Part shown: piece by piece, positions 1-8,746 of the stretch
How the letters are laid out: each line of letters starts with the position of its first letter
Position numbering within the stretch: the first letter of the stretch is position 1
Assembly (NCBI GenBank): GCA_051439375.1
Contig: JBFRWB010000015.1
Span: 8,863 to 72,862 of the forward strand
DNA: 64,000 bases
Direction: 5' to 3'
DNA from: JBGTGT01 sp051439375
GTDB taxonomy: Bacteria; Cyanobacteriota; Cyanobacteriia; Cyanobacteriales; Microcystaceae
Notes under the pieces: generated by a model
The model's input: the letters and a program-made list of their open reading frames with translations, nothing else
Database searches by the model: none
Told to the model about the DNA's origin: nothing
Translations under genes and position numbers: made by a program

Positions 1-647
1 GCAATCAACCTTTGTTGGCCTTTCGTTTTGTTAACTATCTTCGGCGATCGCAACGAGGCGGAATGACGCAAGTTCCCCAACAACAAATCATTCGTATGCT
101 ATCTGAAGAAATTTCAGGAGATGAACCAGATTCTTCCTTTAGTTTATTAGATAATATGGCAGTTGAATCCTATCAAGAAAGCCAAAAATGGGAAGAACAA
201 CAGATTTTACGTACCAAAGTTCAAGGAGAATTTAATAACTATTTAGGGGAAAAATTAGGAGAAGAAGCCCAAGAATGGTTAGACTTATATCTACAAGGAA
301 AAACACAAGATGAAATTTCTAAAGTCATGAATTTACCGATTAAACAAGTCTATCGCCTACGGGAAAAAATCGGCTATCATGCCATCAAAGTGTTTGCCAT
401 TAAACAAGAATTTCAGTTAGTGGCAAACTGGTTAGGGATTTCTTTTGAGCGTTCTTTTGGGTTAACGCCTAGTCAATGGCAAGTCTTTTATCAAGAATTA
501 AATAAACAGCAAAAACAATTGATTGATTTACTCAAAGACAAGAAAGCCGTAGAAGAGATTGCCCAGTTGTTTAACTGGAAAAAGAGCCAAGTTTATCATG
601 AATGGACACAACTTTACCTTAAAGCACAAAGCTTGAGGAATGATTAA
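1..647 (+). CDS. C-terminal part of a HetZ-like / sigma-like helix-turn-helix protein (5' truncated)
   Basis: The frame is open to the left edge of the window, so the true start lies outside; the visible part is about 214 residues. It contains two helix-turn-helix-like stretches. One lies around the TQDEISKVMNLPIKQVYRLREK segment, and a second near the end reads AVEEIAQLFNWKKSQVYHEW. Their spacing recalls sigma factor regions 3/4 and the cyanobacterial HetZ-related family, which control differentiation or patterning in filamentous species and also occur in unicellular ones. The HetZ assignment is from memory of the family's C-terminal pattern and is not certain; an unrelated sigma-like regulator is the alternative. 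It is convergent with the GGDEF gene downstream, with only 23 bases between stops. Confidence 0.55.
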   Translation, partial: NQPLLAFRFVNYLRRSQRGGMTQVPQQQIIRMLSEEISGDEPDSSFSLLDNMAVESYQESQKWEEQQILRTKVQGEFNNYLGEKLGEEAQEWLDLYLQGKTQDEISKVMNLPIKQVYRLREKIGYHAIKVFAIKQEFQLVANWLGISFERSFGLTPSQWQVFYQELNKQQKQLIDLLKDKKAVEEIAQLFNWKKSQVYHEWTQLYLKAQSLRND

Positions 648-670
648 GTCGGGTTTACTCAAATGATTTA

Positions 671-1648
671 TTATTCAAAATCGTCATAATTAATAATGCG
701 ATCGCCACCTTCTTTAGAGGCTTTTAATACTGCTTTAGATGCTCTACGAGTAATCATTTGAATGGGTAAAGCAGAGGTAGGAATTTCCGTGGCAACACCT
801 ATACTGATCATACTATTTTGATCAACTGTTTTAATTGCATTGAAGACAATCTCTGCCACTTTAACTGCACCTTGATTACTGGTATTAGGAAGTAAGATAG
901 CAAAAGTGTCGTCCTTATAACGTGCTACTAAATCGGCGGGTCGTTTAATCTGTTTAACAATGGTTTGAGCGACTTCTTGAAGATAATGATTAGCTGATTC
1001 AAGACCCTGTTGCTGTTGATAATCTAACCAACTATCTAAGGTACATAAAATAAGAGAAATACTAGATTGAGAACTATCAGCCCATAATACCCGTTCCCGA
1101 CTTCCTTGTCGCCACTGTTGAGTAAGATAATCTTGAAATCGTTGCAGACTAGCCACTTGGGTAAGTTCATCAACATAAGTATTCTCTTTAGACTCTGTTT
1201 CTGCTTTTTGCTTGGCATTTAAGGCTTTTTGTAACTGTTCACTGGTAGATTGAAGTTGCTGCTCTAGACGGACAAGCATTAGTTGATGCTCAATTCTAGC
1301 GATCGCTTCTTCCTTTCTTAGAGGAATACTGAGATAATCAGCGCAACCAAGTTCAAACAATAAAGAAGTGTCAATTGACGGGGTATCAACAGGAAAAGCA
1401 AGGATAGGAATCGTGGATAGTTTGCTATCTGCTTTTAAAGTATTACATAAGGACTGGTTTTTGAAGAGACAGAGAATAATGAGGTGAGGAAGGGAAAATT
1501 CCAAGAGACTCGATAGTTGCTGAGGGTTAATCAGTTTAACATCGTAACCTTGTTCTGTTAACAACTGATGTAACTTTTCTATCTCAGGAGCAGTGTCTCC
1601 AATGATGAAAAGATGCTCACTAATGACGTAACTTTGATCGCTTTCCAT
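671..1648 (-). CDS. Receiver-like plus GGDEF-like protein with both active sites degenerate
   Basis: The protein has 325 residues. Residues 10-125 have the fold pattern of a response-regulator receiver, but the phosphoacceptor Asp position reads HLIILC (Cys60) and the usual Lys-Pro pair is LSIPL. A coiled-coil linker (about 125-155) leads to a GGDEF-type domain starting at DELTQVASLQRF (about 160). The signature loop is KDDTF (245-249) instead of GGDEF, so diguanylate cyclase activity is unlikely. The family normally makes cyclic di-GMP in response to phosphorylation. This member more likely acts as a binding or scaffold protein, which is an inference. It is monocistronic by spacing, convergent with the gene to its left. 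Confidence 0.85.
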   Translation of the reverse strand: MESDQSYVISEHLFIIGDTAPEIEKLHQLLTEQGYDVKLINPQQLSSLLEFSLPHLIILCLFKNQSLCNTLKADSKLSTIPILAFPVDTPSIDTSLLFELGCADYLSIPLRKEEAIARIEHQLMLVRLEQQLQSTSEQLQKALNAKQKAETESKENTYVDELTQVASLQRFQDYLTQQWRQGSRERVLWADSSQSSISLILCTLDSWLDYQQQQGLESANHYLQEVAQTIVKQIKRPADLVARYKDDTFAILLPNTSNQGAVKVAEIVFNAIKTVDQNSMISIGVATEIPTSALPIQMITRRASKAVLKASKEGGDRIINYDDFE

Positions 1649-1721
1649 AATCTTTATCCTATCGCAAAGGGTAGCTGATAGATGCCCAGTTCTATCTTAA
1701 CGTGAGTTTGGATAGTGTGAG

Positions 1722-2756
1722 TTATTTATTATTAATTTGTTGACGAATTAACTGTTGCACTTTTCCAAGGGTAGGATTTACTTCATAAGTCCGTTTTGGA
1801 CATAGGTTGAGATAAGCTTGTTGTTCCTGTTCAATCATTCTAACATCTTGTTCGACTAATCCATCTAAGAGTTTTTGGGCTGAACCATATAAAGATTTTT
1901 TGATGAAACGGCGAAATTTTATGGGAAGTTTATGTAAGTTAGAAAAGGCATTAAGAGAAGTAAAATGAATCAGAAAAGCACGGGTATGGGTATCTGTTAC
2001 TGGACAAAATAGGCAGTAAATAATGAAATCTTGTCCCAATGTAGATCGCCAGTGGGGATAAAGATAACTGACAGTTAAAGGTTCAGAGTGAAGACGACGT
2101 AAGGAAGGAAAAAATAGTTGAGAAATTGACCAGATTTTATCAATTTTATAATAACTTTGCGCTTCATATTCTGCTGTAACTTCTTGCTCGTTTATGATAA
2201 TATTATTCAGTTTAGCAGAAGCCCATGCTTGATAATTATCATGCAAATGACCATGATACATATCCATTAAGTTCTCAATTAAAAAAGAAAAGTGTCCTTG
2301 ACAATCAATTGTTGAAACTGTTGCAATATAATTAAGATGCTCCCATTCAGGAATGCTCAAAGGTTGAATATTATTTGACTCTAATAATGTTTTTTCACCA
2401 ATATAAACCCAAACAAATCCATCTTTTTCTTGCACGGGATAGGAAGAAGTCAAACAGTTAGGAATGGCTTGCTTTTCCGTTAAGTAAGGAATCTTAATAC
2501 ACTTTCCTTGACTATTAAATTGCCAACCGTGATAAGCACATTCAATGGCATCATTAACTACTTTTCCTTCACTGAGTTTAACTTGACGATGGGGACAACA
2601 ATCTTCTAAACAATGAATTTTTCCGCTTTGATCCCGATAAATAACAAGATTTTGATGCCATAAAGTCACCGCAATAGGATTTGTTTTGACTGCTTGACTT
2701 TGAGCGATAGCGTACCAATGGTTAAAATTAATCGGACAAAGACGAATATCTGACAT
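1722..2756 (-). CDS. Rieske-type aromatic ring / chlorophyll-catabolite-like oxygenase
   Basis: This 344-residue protein has an N-terminal Rieske 2Fe-2S domain. The cluster ligands are Cys54-Pro-His56 and Cys73-x2-His76, in the context CPHR and CAYHGW. The mononuclear iron site follows as Asn162-x2-Asp165-x2-His168-x3-His172 (ENLMDMYHGHLH). This is the architecture of Rieske oxygenases of the PaO/Lls1/Tic55/chlorophyllide-oxygenase group common in cyanobacteria, which oxidise pigment or other aromatic substrates using reductase-supplied electrons. The substrate cannot be told from the sequence. No transmembrane segment is evident. The methyltransferase gene lies directly downstream on the same strand, separated from it only by a short AT-rich repeat, so cotranscription is possible. 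Confidence 0.85.
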   Translation of the reverse strand: MSDIRLCPINFNHWYAIAQSQAVKTNPIAVTLWHQNLVIYRDQSGKIHCLEDCCPHRQVKLSEGKVVNDAIECAYHGWQFNSQGKCIKIPYLTEKQAIPNCLTSSYPVQEKDGFVWVYIGEKTLLESNNIQPLSIPEWEHLNYIATVSTIDCQGHFSFLIENLMDMYHGHLHDNYQAWASAKLNNIIINEQEVTAEYEAQSYYKIDKIWSISQLFFPSLRRLHSEPLTVSYLYPHWRSTLGQDFIIYCLFCPVTDTHTRAFLIHFTSLNAFSNLHKLPIKFRRFIKKSLYGSAQKLLDGLVEQDVRMIEQEQQAYLNLCPKRTYEVNPTLGKVQQLIRQQINNK

Positions 2757-2788
2757 AAATTATGAATTATGAATTATGAATTATGAAT
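2757..2788. repeat. AT-rich tandem decamer repeat (attatgaatt)
   Basis: About three copies of the 10-mer attatgaatt lie between the Rieske gene and the methyltransferase gene. They run into the methyltransferase reading frame: its stop codon and last residues (IHNS) are encoded by the repeat. Related strings recur near 44578, 48612, 48968 and 57896. Confidence 0.85.
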
Positions 2789-3970
2789 ACAGCTTAACAT
2801 AATTAACTGTCGTTGTTGAAGCGATCGCACTTCCTCTAAACTCAGACTTACCGAGTCTAAAATTAGTTTCACATTTTTATTTTCATTTTCATCGCAAGAT
2901 TTAATAAAAGCGAATTCTTCATCGCTTAAAGTGGTAGGTTGATAATCATAGTTAAGAAAATGCTGACTTTCCCAACCAAACATACAAGGATGACGACTAG
3001 GAATGGCATTTAATACCTTTTCATCTTCTGACCAATCTATCTTACTTAAAGGTGGTTTACCCAAAAAGAATTCATAATGAGTCAATTCAGGATCAAGTAG
3101 TTCAATTAACCGATAATAGTCCCATTGATTTAACGTTTGAGAACGTTCTAATAACTGATCTGAGTTTCCAATTAAACGTTCTAGTTGCCAGTATTGAGGA
3201 TTAGAAAAGCCTAAAAATTCTAATGCGGATGCGTCAATTAATTCTTTCAAAGTGTAAATATTATAATCTGTTTCTTGAGGATGAACATACATATCAGCAA
3301 AAGATTCATCCCGATGATTTTCCATTGACCAACGCTTTTTGTCTTCCTGAACAATTCGGTTATCTTCAGGTAAACTTCCAAATAACTGACGACCAACAAA
3401 GACCCCATCTTGATAATTTTCTTTCTCTTTTCCTTGCAGTAAAGCAATTGCTTCCTGCATCAATTGAATTTCCCGACGACCTAATTCTGCGTACACAAAA
3501 ATATGAAACAGTCCACCGGGGGCTAATTTTTTTGCTAATGCCTTAATTCCTTTAATGGGATCGGGTAAATGATGTAAAACTCCCACGCAATTAATTAAAT
3601 CAAATTCTCCCGTTAACTGATCAGCATCCTCTAACTTCATAGACTTAAAAGAAACGGGTTTAGAATGTCGTTGTAATACGCCAGACTGTGATACCCTTTT
3701 TTGAGCAATTTCTAAGGCTTTTTCGCTTAAGTCAATTCCTGTAATTTCTGCGTCTGGGTTTAAATGAATTAAATATTCTGTACCTACACCAGTACCGCAT
3801 CCAGCATCAAGAATACGAATATCCTGACGCAAAGGAGGGGTTGCCAAACAAAAATTATAAGCTGCGATCCAATTCCATCGCCAATTGTATCCCGGTGGCG
3901 GTTCATCCAAGAGGGGTTCAGGGGGAAAGGGATAGGTATTATAAAGATTGCGAACAAACTCAGAACTCAT
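2774..3970 (-). CDS. Class I SAM-dependent methyltransferase
   Basis: The protein has 398 residues. Motif I is ILDAGCGTG (53-61), followed by the acidic motif II residue in ITGIDLS and a motif IV-like FDLINCVGVLHHLPDP, all typical of Rossmann-fold S-adenosylmethionine methyltransferases. The N-terminal stretch YNTYPFPPEPLLDEPPPGYNW and the long C-terminal region resemble a cyanobacterial group of uncharacterised small-molecule methyltransferases; I cannot name the acceptor. It lies immediately downstream of the Rieske oxygenase on the same strand, so the two may act on related substrates, which is an inference. The last four residues and the stop codon are supplied by an intergenic AT-rich repeat, so the native C-terminus may have been altered by repeat spread. 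Confidence 0.85.
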   Translation of the reverse strand: MSSEFVRNLYNTYPFPPEPLLDEPPPGYNWRWNWIAAYNFCLATPPLRQDIRILDAGCGTGVGTEYLIHLNPDAEITGIDLSEKALEIAQKRVSQSGVLQRHSKPVSFKSMKLEDADQLTGEFDLINCVGVLHHLPDPIKGIKALAKKLAPGGLFHIFVYAELGRREIQLMQEAIALLQGKEKENYQDGVFVGRQLFGSLPEDNRIVQEDKKRWSMENHRDESFADMYVHPQETDYNIYTLKELIDASALEFLGFSNPQYWQLERLIGNSDQLLERSQTLNQWDYYRLIELLDPELTHYEFFLGKPPLSKIDWSEDEKVLNAIPSRHPCMFGWESQHFLNYDYQPTTLSDEEFAFIKSCDENENKNVKLILDSVSLSLEEVRSLQQRQLIMLSCIHNS

Positions 3971-4154
3971 AGTAAATAGTTGGACAAAAATAATTCGACA
4001 AAATTGGTAGGGGAGTTTTGCTAAAAGCTATATCCCACAAGCATTTAACTTTTATTTTAACCTACCTTGTCCTATCCAATTAATTTCGGAGATCAAATCC
4101 AATTTTAAAATTCAGGTAAAATAATCGTTGTTTACCGAAAGAGAGGACAAACAG

Positions 4155-4340
4155 GTGAATCCTACCCTATTGAAACTACTTCATGCCTTAGTTATTGGGA
4201 TACTCATTTCCTTATGTCTCTCAATATTGAAGCGGTCGAATTTCTATCAGGGATCTAGCCGTCCTCAACGGTTGTTAATCGCCGTTATAACTGTGACTAT
4301 ATTAACCTTTATCGTTAATTTATTTTGGCCATTCTCATAA
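4155..4340 (+). CDS. Small two-helix membrane protein, unknown function
   Basis: The GTG at 4155 is preferred over the upstream TTG at 4128 because a purine-rich ribosome binding site (gagagga, 4141-4147) sits eight bases before it. The product is 61 residues with two hydrophobic segments (LHALVIGILISLCLSIL and LLIAVITVTILTFIVNLFW) separated by a short basic loop, so it is probably an integral membrane hairpin. I do not recognise the family. It stands alone between the methyltransferase (divergent) and the pseudouridine synthase (convergent). Confidence 0.6.
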   Translation: MNPTLLKLLHALVIGILISLCLSILKRSNFYQGSSRPQRLLIAVITVTILTFIVNLFWPFS

Positions 4341-4375
4341 TAAAAGCAGTTAATAGTGAGATGATGAACAGCTTA

Positions 4376-5317
4376 TCACCTCCTAAACTTTTCTCTCAAT
4401 ACTGTTAACAATTTAGTAAATTCATGGGGTAAAGGGGCGATCGCTTGGCAATTTTTACCCGAAATCGGATGAATTAAGCTTAATTTACGAGCATGAAGGA
4501 CTTGTCCCGTTAAATTGACCCCTACCGAATGATTTGAACCGTAAAGGGGATCATTAACAATAGGAAAACCTAGATAACGACTATGTACCCGAATTTGGTG
4601 AGTTCTTCCCGTTTTAAGGCGAAATTCCATTAACGTATAATTGCCCAATCTTTCCAATACCTGCCAATGAGTCGTCGCTTCTCGTCCCCCTTTTTCGAGG
4701 TCAATAACCGCCATTTTCTTACGATCTACTGGATGACGACCAATGGGTTGCTGAATTACTCCTTCATCTCCCCGTGGCGACCCTATAACCACCCCCCAAT
4801 ACTCCCGATATGCCGTTTTCTCCTTTAATTGCCCCTGTAGGTGTTGATGGACAAAATCTGTTTTAGCCACTACCATCGCCCCTGTGGTATCTTTATCCAA
4901 CCGATGCACAATCCCCGGACGCTCTTTGCCTCCAATTCCTGCTAAATCTTGACAATGAAAGAGTAAAGCATGGACTAATGTGGATGATAGGTGGCCAGGG
5001 GCGGGATGAACCACTAAATTGGCTGGTTTATTGATAATAATTAAGAATTCATCTTCATAGAGAATATCTAATGGAATATTTTCTGGTTGTAAGTCTAGGG
5101 GGGTGGGGGTGGGAATGGTTAAATCAATGCGATCGCCTGAAGATAGCTTGATTTTTTTACTCTGGCAAATTTCCCCATTAAGCCTTAAATATCCCTCTTC
5201 AATTAGTTTTTGCAGACGAGAACGGGATAAATCAGGCACTTGTTGCCCTAACCACCGATCAAGACGATCACCTGTTTGTTGCGCTTCGAGAGCAATATGA
5301 GTTTGCAGTTGAGACAT
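4376..5317 (-). CDS. RluA/RluD-family pseudouridine synthase
   Basis: An N-terminal S4 RNA-binding domain (DRLDRWLGQQVPDLSRSRLQKLIEEGYL) is followed by a catalytic domain with the family signature HRLDKDTTG, whose Asp is the nucleophile. Enzymes of this family isomerise uridine to pseudouridine in ribosomal or transfer RNA; RluD-like members act on helix 69 of 23S rRNA. The exact target cannot be read here. I chose the ATG at 5317 (MSQLQTHIAL), giving 313 residues; a TTG ten codons upstream would also stay in frame. The C-terminus ends in a basic tail typical of the group. The Uma2 gene upstream is on the same strand, about 40 bases away. Confidence 0.9.
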   Translation of the reverse strand: MSQLQTHIALEAQQTGDRLDRWLGQQVPDLSRSRLQKLIEEGYLRLNGEICQSKKIKLSSGDRIDLTIPTPTPLDLQPENIPLDILYEDEFLIIINKPANLVVHPAPGHLSSTLVHALLFHCQDLAGIGGKERPGIVHRLDKDTTGAMVVAKTDFVHQHLQGQLKEKTAYREYWGVVIGSPRGDEGVIQQPIGRHPVDRKKMAVIDLEKGGREATTHWQVLERLGNYTLMEFRLKTGRTHQIRVHSRYLGFPIVNDPLYGSNHSVGVNLTGQVLHARKLSLIHPISGKNCQAIAPLPHEFTKLLTVLREKFRR

Positions 5318-5358
5318 TTTTAAGGATGAAGAGAAAGGGGTTGCCAATATTACTTAGC

Positions 5359-5988
5359 TTACAGATAATCTTGAACCCAACAACGCATTTCATAAAGCAA
5401 TTTATGATAATCTGTCTGATGGGCTGTGCGTAATAAAGCAGCGATGTTGCGAATGGGAAATTGAGGAAAGATTCTACTGCGATCGCTAGGGAGATAAGCT
5501 TGCTCAGTCGGTAAATAAATGGTCAAAGTTTTACCATTAAATAACCAAATTTCGGGAATTTTCAAATCAGTATAAACAGGTAAATGATAACCTGAACGGT
5601 TAGCTAAATCGACTTCAATAACTAAATCGGGTGGTGGATTAACCCTTAAATCAATCTCTTTGTTACCATTAATTTGGGGACGATGGCGAAAGTAAAAAGA
5701 ATCATCAGGGGTAACTGCATAAGCAGCTTGGGGATGATGGAATAAAGTTGACCCCAAGGGATAAATCTTCATATCTAACCCTTCTGCTAGGGTTTCTACT
5801 AAACGGCCTAACAACCTTTTATATAGTTCATGTTCGGGAAATAGGGACATAATTTCTAAGCAACCCCGATGATAAGTGAAGCGCAAATTATAGGGACGTA
5901 ACTTTTCAAGAAACTTCAGGTAATCATCCCATGCAATATCCTTAAATTCGACAATTTCTTCAGCAGGGAAAAAAGTATCCTCAGACAT
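5359..5988 (-). CDS. Uma2 family (DUF820) putative restriction-fold nuclease
   Basis: The protein has 209 residues. The core PPDLVIEVDLANRSGYHLPVYTDLKIPEIWLF matches the Uma2/DUF820 pattern, a PD-(D/E)xK-like fold greatly expanded in cyanobacteria. The acidic pair is present, but the usual catalytic Lys region reads TDLKIPE, somewhat divergent. The biochemical role of the family is poorly established; nuclease activity is predicted rather than shown for most members. It lies eight bases downstream of the aminotransferase gene and upstream of the pseudouridine synthase gene, all on the minus strand, so it may be carried in their transcript. Confidence 0.85.
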   Translation of the reverse strand: MSEDTFFPAEEIVEFKDIAWDDYLKFLEKLRPYNLRFTYHRGCLEIMSLFPEHELYKRLLGRLVETLAEGLDMKIYPLGSTLFHHPQAAYAVTPDDSFYFRHRPQINGNKEIDLRVNPPPDLVIEVDLANRSGYHLPVYTDLKIPEIWLFNGKTLTIYLPTEQAYLPSDRSRIFPQFPIRNIAALLRTAHQTDYHKLLYEMRCWVQDYL

Positions 5989-5996
5989 AATAAAAC

Positions 5997-6926
5997 TTAC
6001 CCACTGCTAGATTCAGTTAAAGGAACAACTGTTACCCAATCTTTATACTGATTGTCTTGATTATTGGTAATAGCAGTTAATTTTTGTTGTAAATTTTGGG
6101 TGATGGGTCGGTCTTCTGAAAACTTAAAGTTTTCAATCTGTTTGATGGGGGCAATTTTAGCGGCCGTTCCACATAAAAAGACTTCATCGGCGATAAATAA
6201 TTCTGATTTATCAATCGGTCTTTGAAACACGGGGAAGCCTAAGTCTTTAGCAATGGTTAACACACTATCTCTGGTAATTCCTTCTAAGATATCCTGTTCA
6301 AATCCGGGGGTAATCAGTTGACCATTGCGAACAATAAAAATATTCATTCCCGTTGCTTCGCAGACTTTTCCTTGGGAATTCATCAAAATGGCTTCATCAA
6401 ATCCCGATTCTACTGCTTCGGTTTTAGCTAAAGCGGAGGTAATATAGGCTGCACTGATTTTACCTCTGAGGGGAAAACTACGGTCTTCTTGGCGATACCA
6501 AGAACTAATGCGACAAGTAATTCCATCAGGAGATAAATAGTCTCCCATCTCTAACCCATAGACAAAGAAATCTTTCTCGATATTATGAAGACGAGGGGCA
6601 ATTCCTAAGCCCGAACTATAGACTAATGGTCGGATATAAAAAGATTGATTGGGTTGATTTTTTTTGACAAAATCGATAATAACTTGTTGGATTTTATCAG
6701 CCGCAATATCATAATGTAAAAACTTAGCACTTTGGCTAAGGCGACGACAATGGCGGTCTAAACGAAACAATAATATCTGCTGTGAATTTTGGGGATTAGG
6801 AATTCCTCTCATCCCACCAAAGGCAGCCGTTCCGTAATGTAGTGCATGAGTGGCGATAGAGACGTTAGCATCTGCAAAGGGAACAAATTGATTCTGAAAA
6901 TAGGCAAAAGGAAGGAAGGTGTGCAT
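5997..6926 (-). CDS. ilvE: Class IV PLP aminotransferase (branched-chain amino acid type)
   Basis: The protein has 309 residues of fold-type IV transaminase. The PLP-binding Lys is predicted at Lys156 in RGKISAAYITS, followed by the cofactor-binding segment GFDEAILMNSQGKVCEATGMNIFIV. The N-terminal ALHYGTAAFGGMRG and YIRPLVYSSGLGI are typical of branched-chain aminotransferases, which perform the last step of leucine, isoleucine and valine synthesis with glutamate as donor. Related enzymes (D-amino acid transaminase, aminodeoxychorismate lyase) share the fold, so the substrate is likely but not proven. It is flanked on the same strand by the M61 peptidase upstream and Uma2 downstream. The other branched-chain gene in the window, ilvH, is 5 kb away. 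Confidence 0.85.
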   Translation of the reverse strand: MHTFLPFAYFQNQFVPFADANVSIATHALHYGTAAFGGMRGIPNPQNSQQILLFRLDRHCRRLSQSAKFLHYDIAADKIQQVIIDFVKKNQPNQSFYIRPLVYSSGLGIAPRLHNIEKDFFVYGLEMGDYLSPDGITCRISSWYRQEDRSFPLRGKISAAYITSALAKTEAVESGFDEAILMNSQGKVCEATGMNIFIVRNGQLITPGFEQDILEGITRDSVLTIAKDLGFPVFQRPIDKSELFIADEVFLCGTAAKIAPIKQIENFKFSEDRPITQNLQQKLTAITNNQDNQYKDWVTVVPLTESSSG

Positions 6927-6956
6927 TGGTTTTCAACAATTTAGGATAGGTGTTAT

Positions 6957-8735
6957 TTACAAGTCAGACTTTAACCATTTTGTCAAGTTTTGCTGTTGAC
7001 GCTCAGAGGGATCAGCGATGGCAACCACTTCGTAACGACTGGGTTGAGGTGGGGCTAACTGAACCGATAAGGTTCGCAATTCATCTTGATGAAACACCGT
7101 TATTTGGATCATATCACCTGCTTGATAATCTTTGAGCCTTTCGTTGAGTTGATCGGCACTAACGCGAATTCCATCAATAGCCAGCAATTCATCCTCTGCG
7201 TCTATTCCTGCGATCGCAGCAGGTGATTTTATTTCTACAAATTTAATGATTTCTTTACTATTTTCTCCTTTAACTTTTATTCCCAGATGAGGGAAGGTTT
7301 CTGTTTCGTTGATCGGTTTTAATTCTAGTCCAAAGGGTTCAAAATAATCATTAAAGGGCAGTTCTTGTGTTCCGTGGAGATAGGTGTCAAAAAAGTCAGT
7401 TAAATCGGTTTGGGCAACTTCTTCAAATATCTGCTGCAATTGTTGGGGAGTGTAGCCAATTTCTTCTTTACCAAACCTTTCCCACATTAACCGCATTACA
7501 TCATCTAACGTTCGTTGGTGATTAGATTGCGATCGCATTAATAAATCTAATAATAAACAAACCAGTTCTCCTTTTAAGTAATAGGAAATTTGAGAGTTAT
7601 CACTATTGGCATTTCGTCGATATAATTTGATCCACGCATCAAAACTCGATTCGCTTAAGGGTTGTACCAAACGCCCCGGAATTTGCAAGAAACGGGTTAT
7701 ATCTTTACTGATATTTTCTAAGAATTTCTGAGAGTCGTAAATACCAGCCCGTAAAGGAATTAAGATATCGTAATAACTGGTTGCGCCTTCTGCAAACCAA
7801 AGAGACGGGGTATAATTTTCTTGATCATAGTCAAAGGTTTCTAAGGCTTTAGGACGAATTCGCTTAATATTCCAAAGGTGAAAGAATTCATGGGCAACTA
7901 GCTGCATAAAACGGTTATATTTATCTGTGTCTCGAAAACCTAAACGGGGATAATTTAAGGTACAAGAAGTTTTATGTTCTAACCCACCGTAGCCGCTTCC
8001 TGAGACATGAAGCAGGAATAAATAATCCTCATAAGGAAGCCCATTATATAGTTTAGATTCTACTTCAATTATTTTTTTCGTATCCTCAATGAGTTGCTGA
8101 GTATTAAAGTTTCCTTCTCCCCAAATTACCCATTGATGAGGTTTATTTTCTACTTCAAATTCGTAGCGTTGATGAATTCCAATTTCAAAGGGACTATCAA
8201 CTAAGGTATCAAAATCATCCGCTTGATAAATAGATTTTTCTTGAGAAAGACAGGGTAAAGGCGTGGCAACTTGCCAATTTTCAGGGGGAAGAATTTGAAC
8301 CGTAATGATTTCTTTTTCTAAGGTTGGGATATAAAAGAATAAAGCTGCGCCATTAAAATAACCGTGAGTTTGATCTAAATGGTTCGTTCTGACGGTTAAT
8401 TCGTTTGCATATATTCGGTAAAAAACAGTGATTTCTGTGACATTATTTGTTTGAATTTCCCAATGATTTTTGCTAATTTTTTTAAAGGCTAACTTCTCTT
8501 TAGTTTTCTCATTTTGTGGGGTAAATTCTTGTAAATTTTTACTATATTCTCTGATTAAATAAGATCCCGGTGTCCATACAGGCATCTTTAGGTTTAAGGT
8601 ATCATTTTGCCAATGTTTAACCGTTAACCGTACCTCAAACAAATGAAAGGTAGGATCGGGCATAGACACTTGATAGTGAATTTCGGGGCGTGTTTTTCGG
8701 GTTAAAGTTGGTTTAATAGCAGTTGCTTCAGTCAT
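6957..8735 (-). CDS. M61 family metallopeptidase with C-terminal PDZ domain
   Basis: The protein has 592 residues. An N-terminal beta-rich domain (about 20-200) precedes the zinc metallopeptidase core, with HEFFH at 282-286 and the third ligand Glu316 in WFAEGATSYY. The conserved SGSGYGGLEH lies just before the catalytic motif. A PDZ-like module occupies roughly residues 480-575 (KIVEIKSPAAIAGIDAEDEL region). This order is that of the M61 glycyl aminopeptidase family. No signal peptide is visible, so it is probably cytoplasmic. The substrate is unknown. It is followed 30 bases later by the aminotransferase gene, and preceded by the Crp-like regulator gene by 11 bases, suggesting one transcript. 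Confidence 0.9.
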   Translation of the reverse strand: MTEATAIKPTLTRKTRPEIHYQVSMPDPTFHLFEVRLTVKHWQNDTLNLKMPVWTPGSYLIREYSKNLQEFTPQNEKTKEKLAFKKISKNHWEIQTNNVTEITVFYRIYANELTVRTNHLDQTHGYFNGAALFFYIPTLEKEIITVQILPPENWQVATPLPCLSQEKSIYQADDFDTLVDSPFEIGIHQRYEFEVENKPHQWVIWGEGNFNTQQLIEDTKKIIEVESKLYNGLPYEDYLFLLHVSGSGYGGLEHKTSCTLNYPRLGFRDTDKYNRFMQLVAHEFFHLWNIKRIRPKALETFDYDQENYTPSLWFAEGATSYYDILIPLRAGIYDSQKFLENISKDITRFLQIPGRLVQPLSESSFDAWIKLYRRNANSDNSQISYYLKGELVCLLLDLLMRSQSNHQRTLDDVMRLMWERFGKEEIGYTPQQLQQIFEEVAQTDLTDFFDTYLHGTQELPFNDYFEPFGLELKPINETETFPHLGIKVKGENSKEIIKFVEIKSPAAIAGIDAEDELLAIDGIRVSADQLNERLKDYQAGDMIQITVFHQDELRTLSVQLAPPQPSRYEVVAIADPSERQQQNLTKWLKSDL

Positions 8736-8746
8736 TTTAATCAGAA

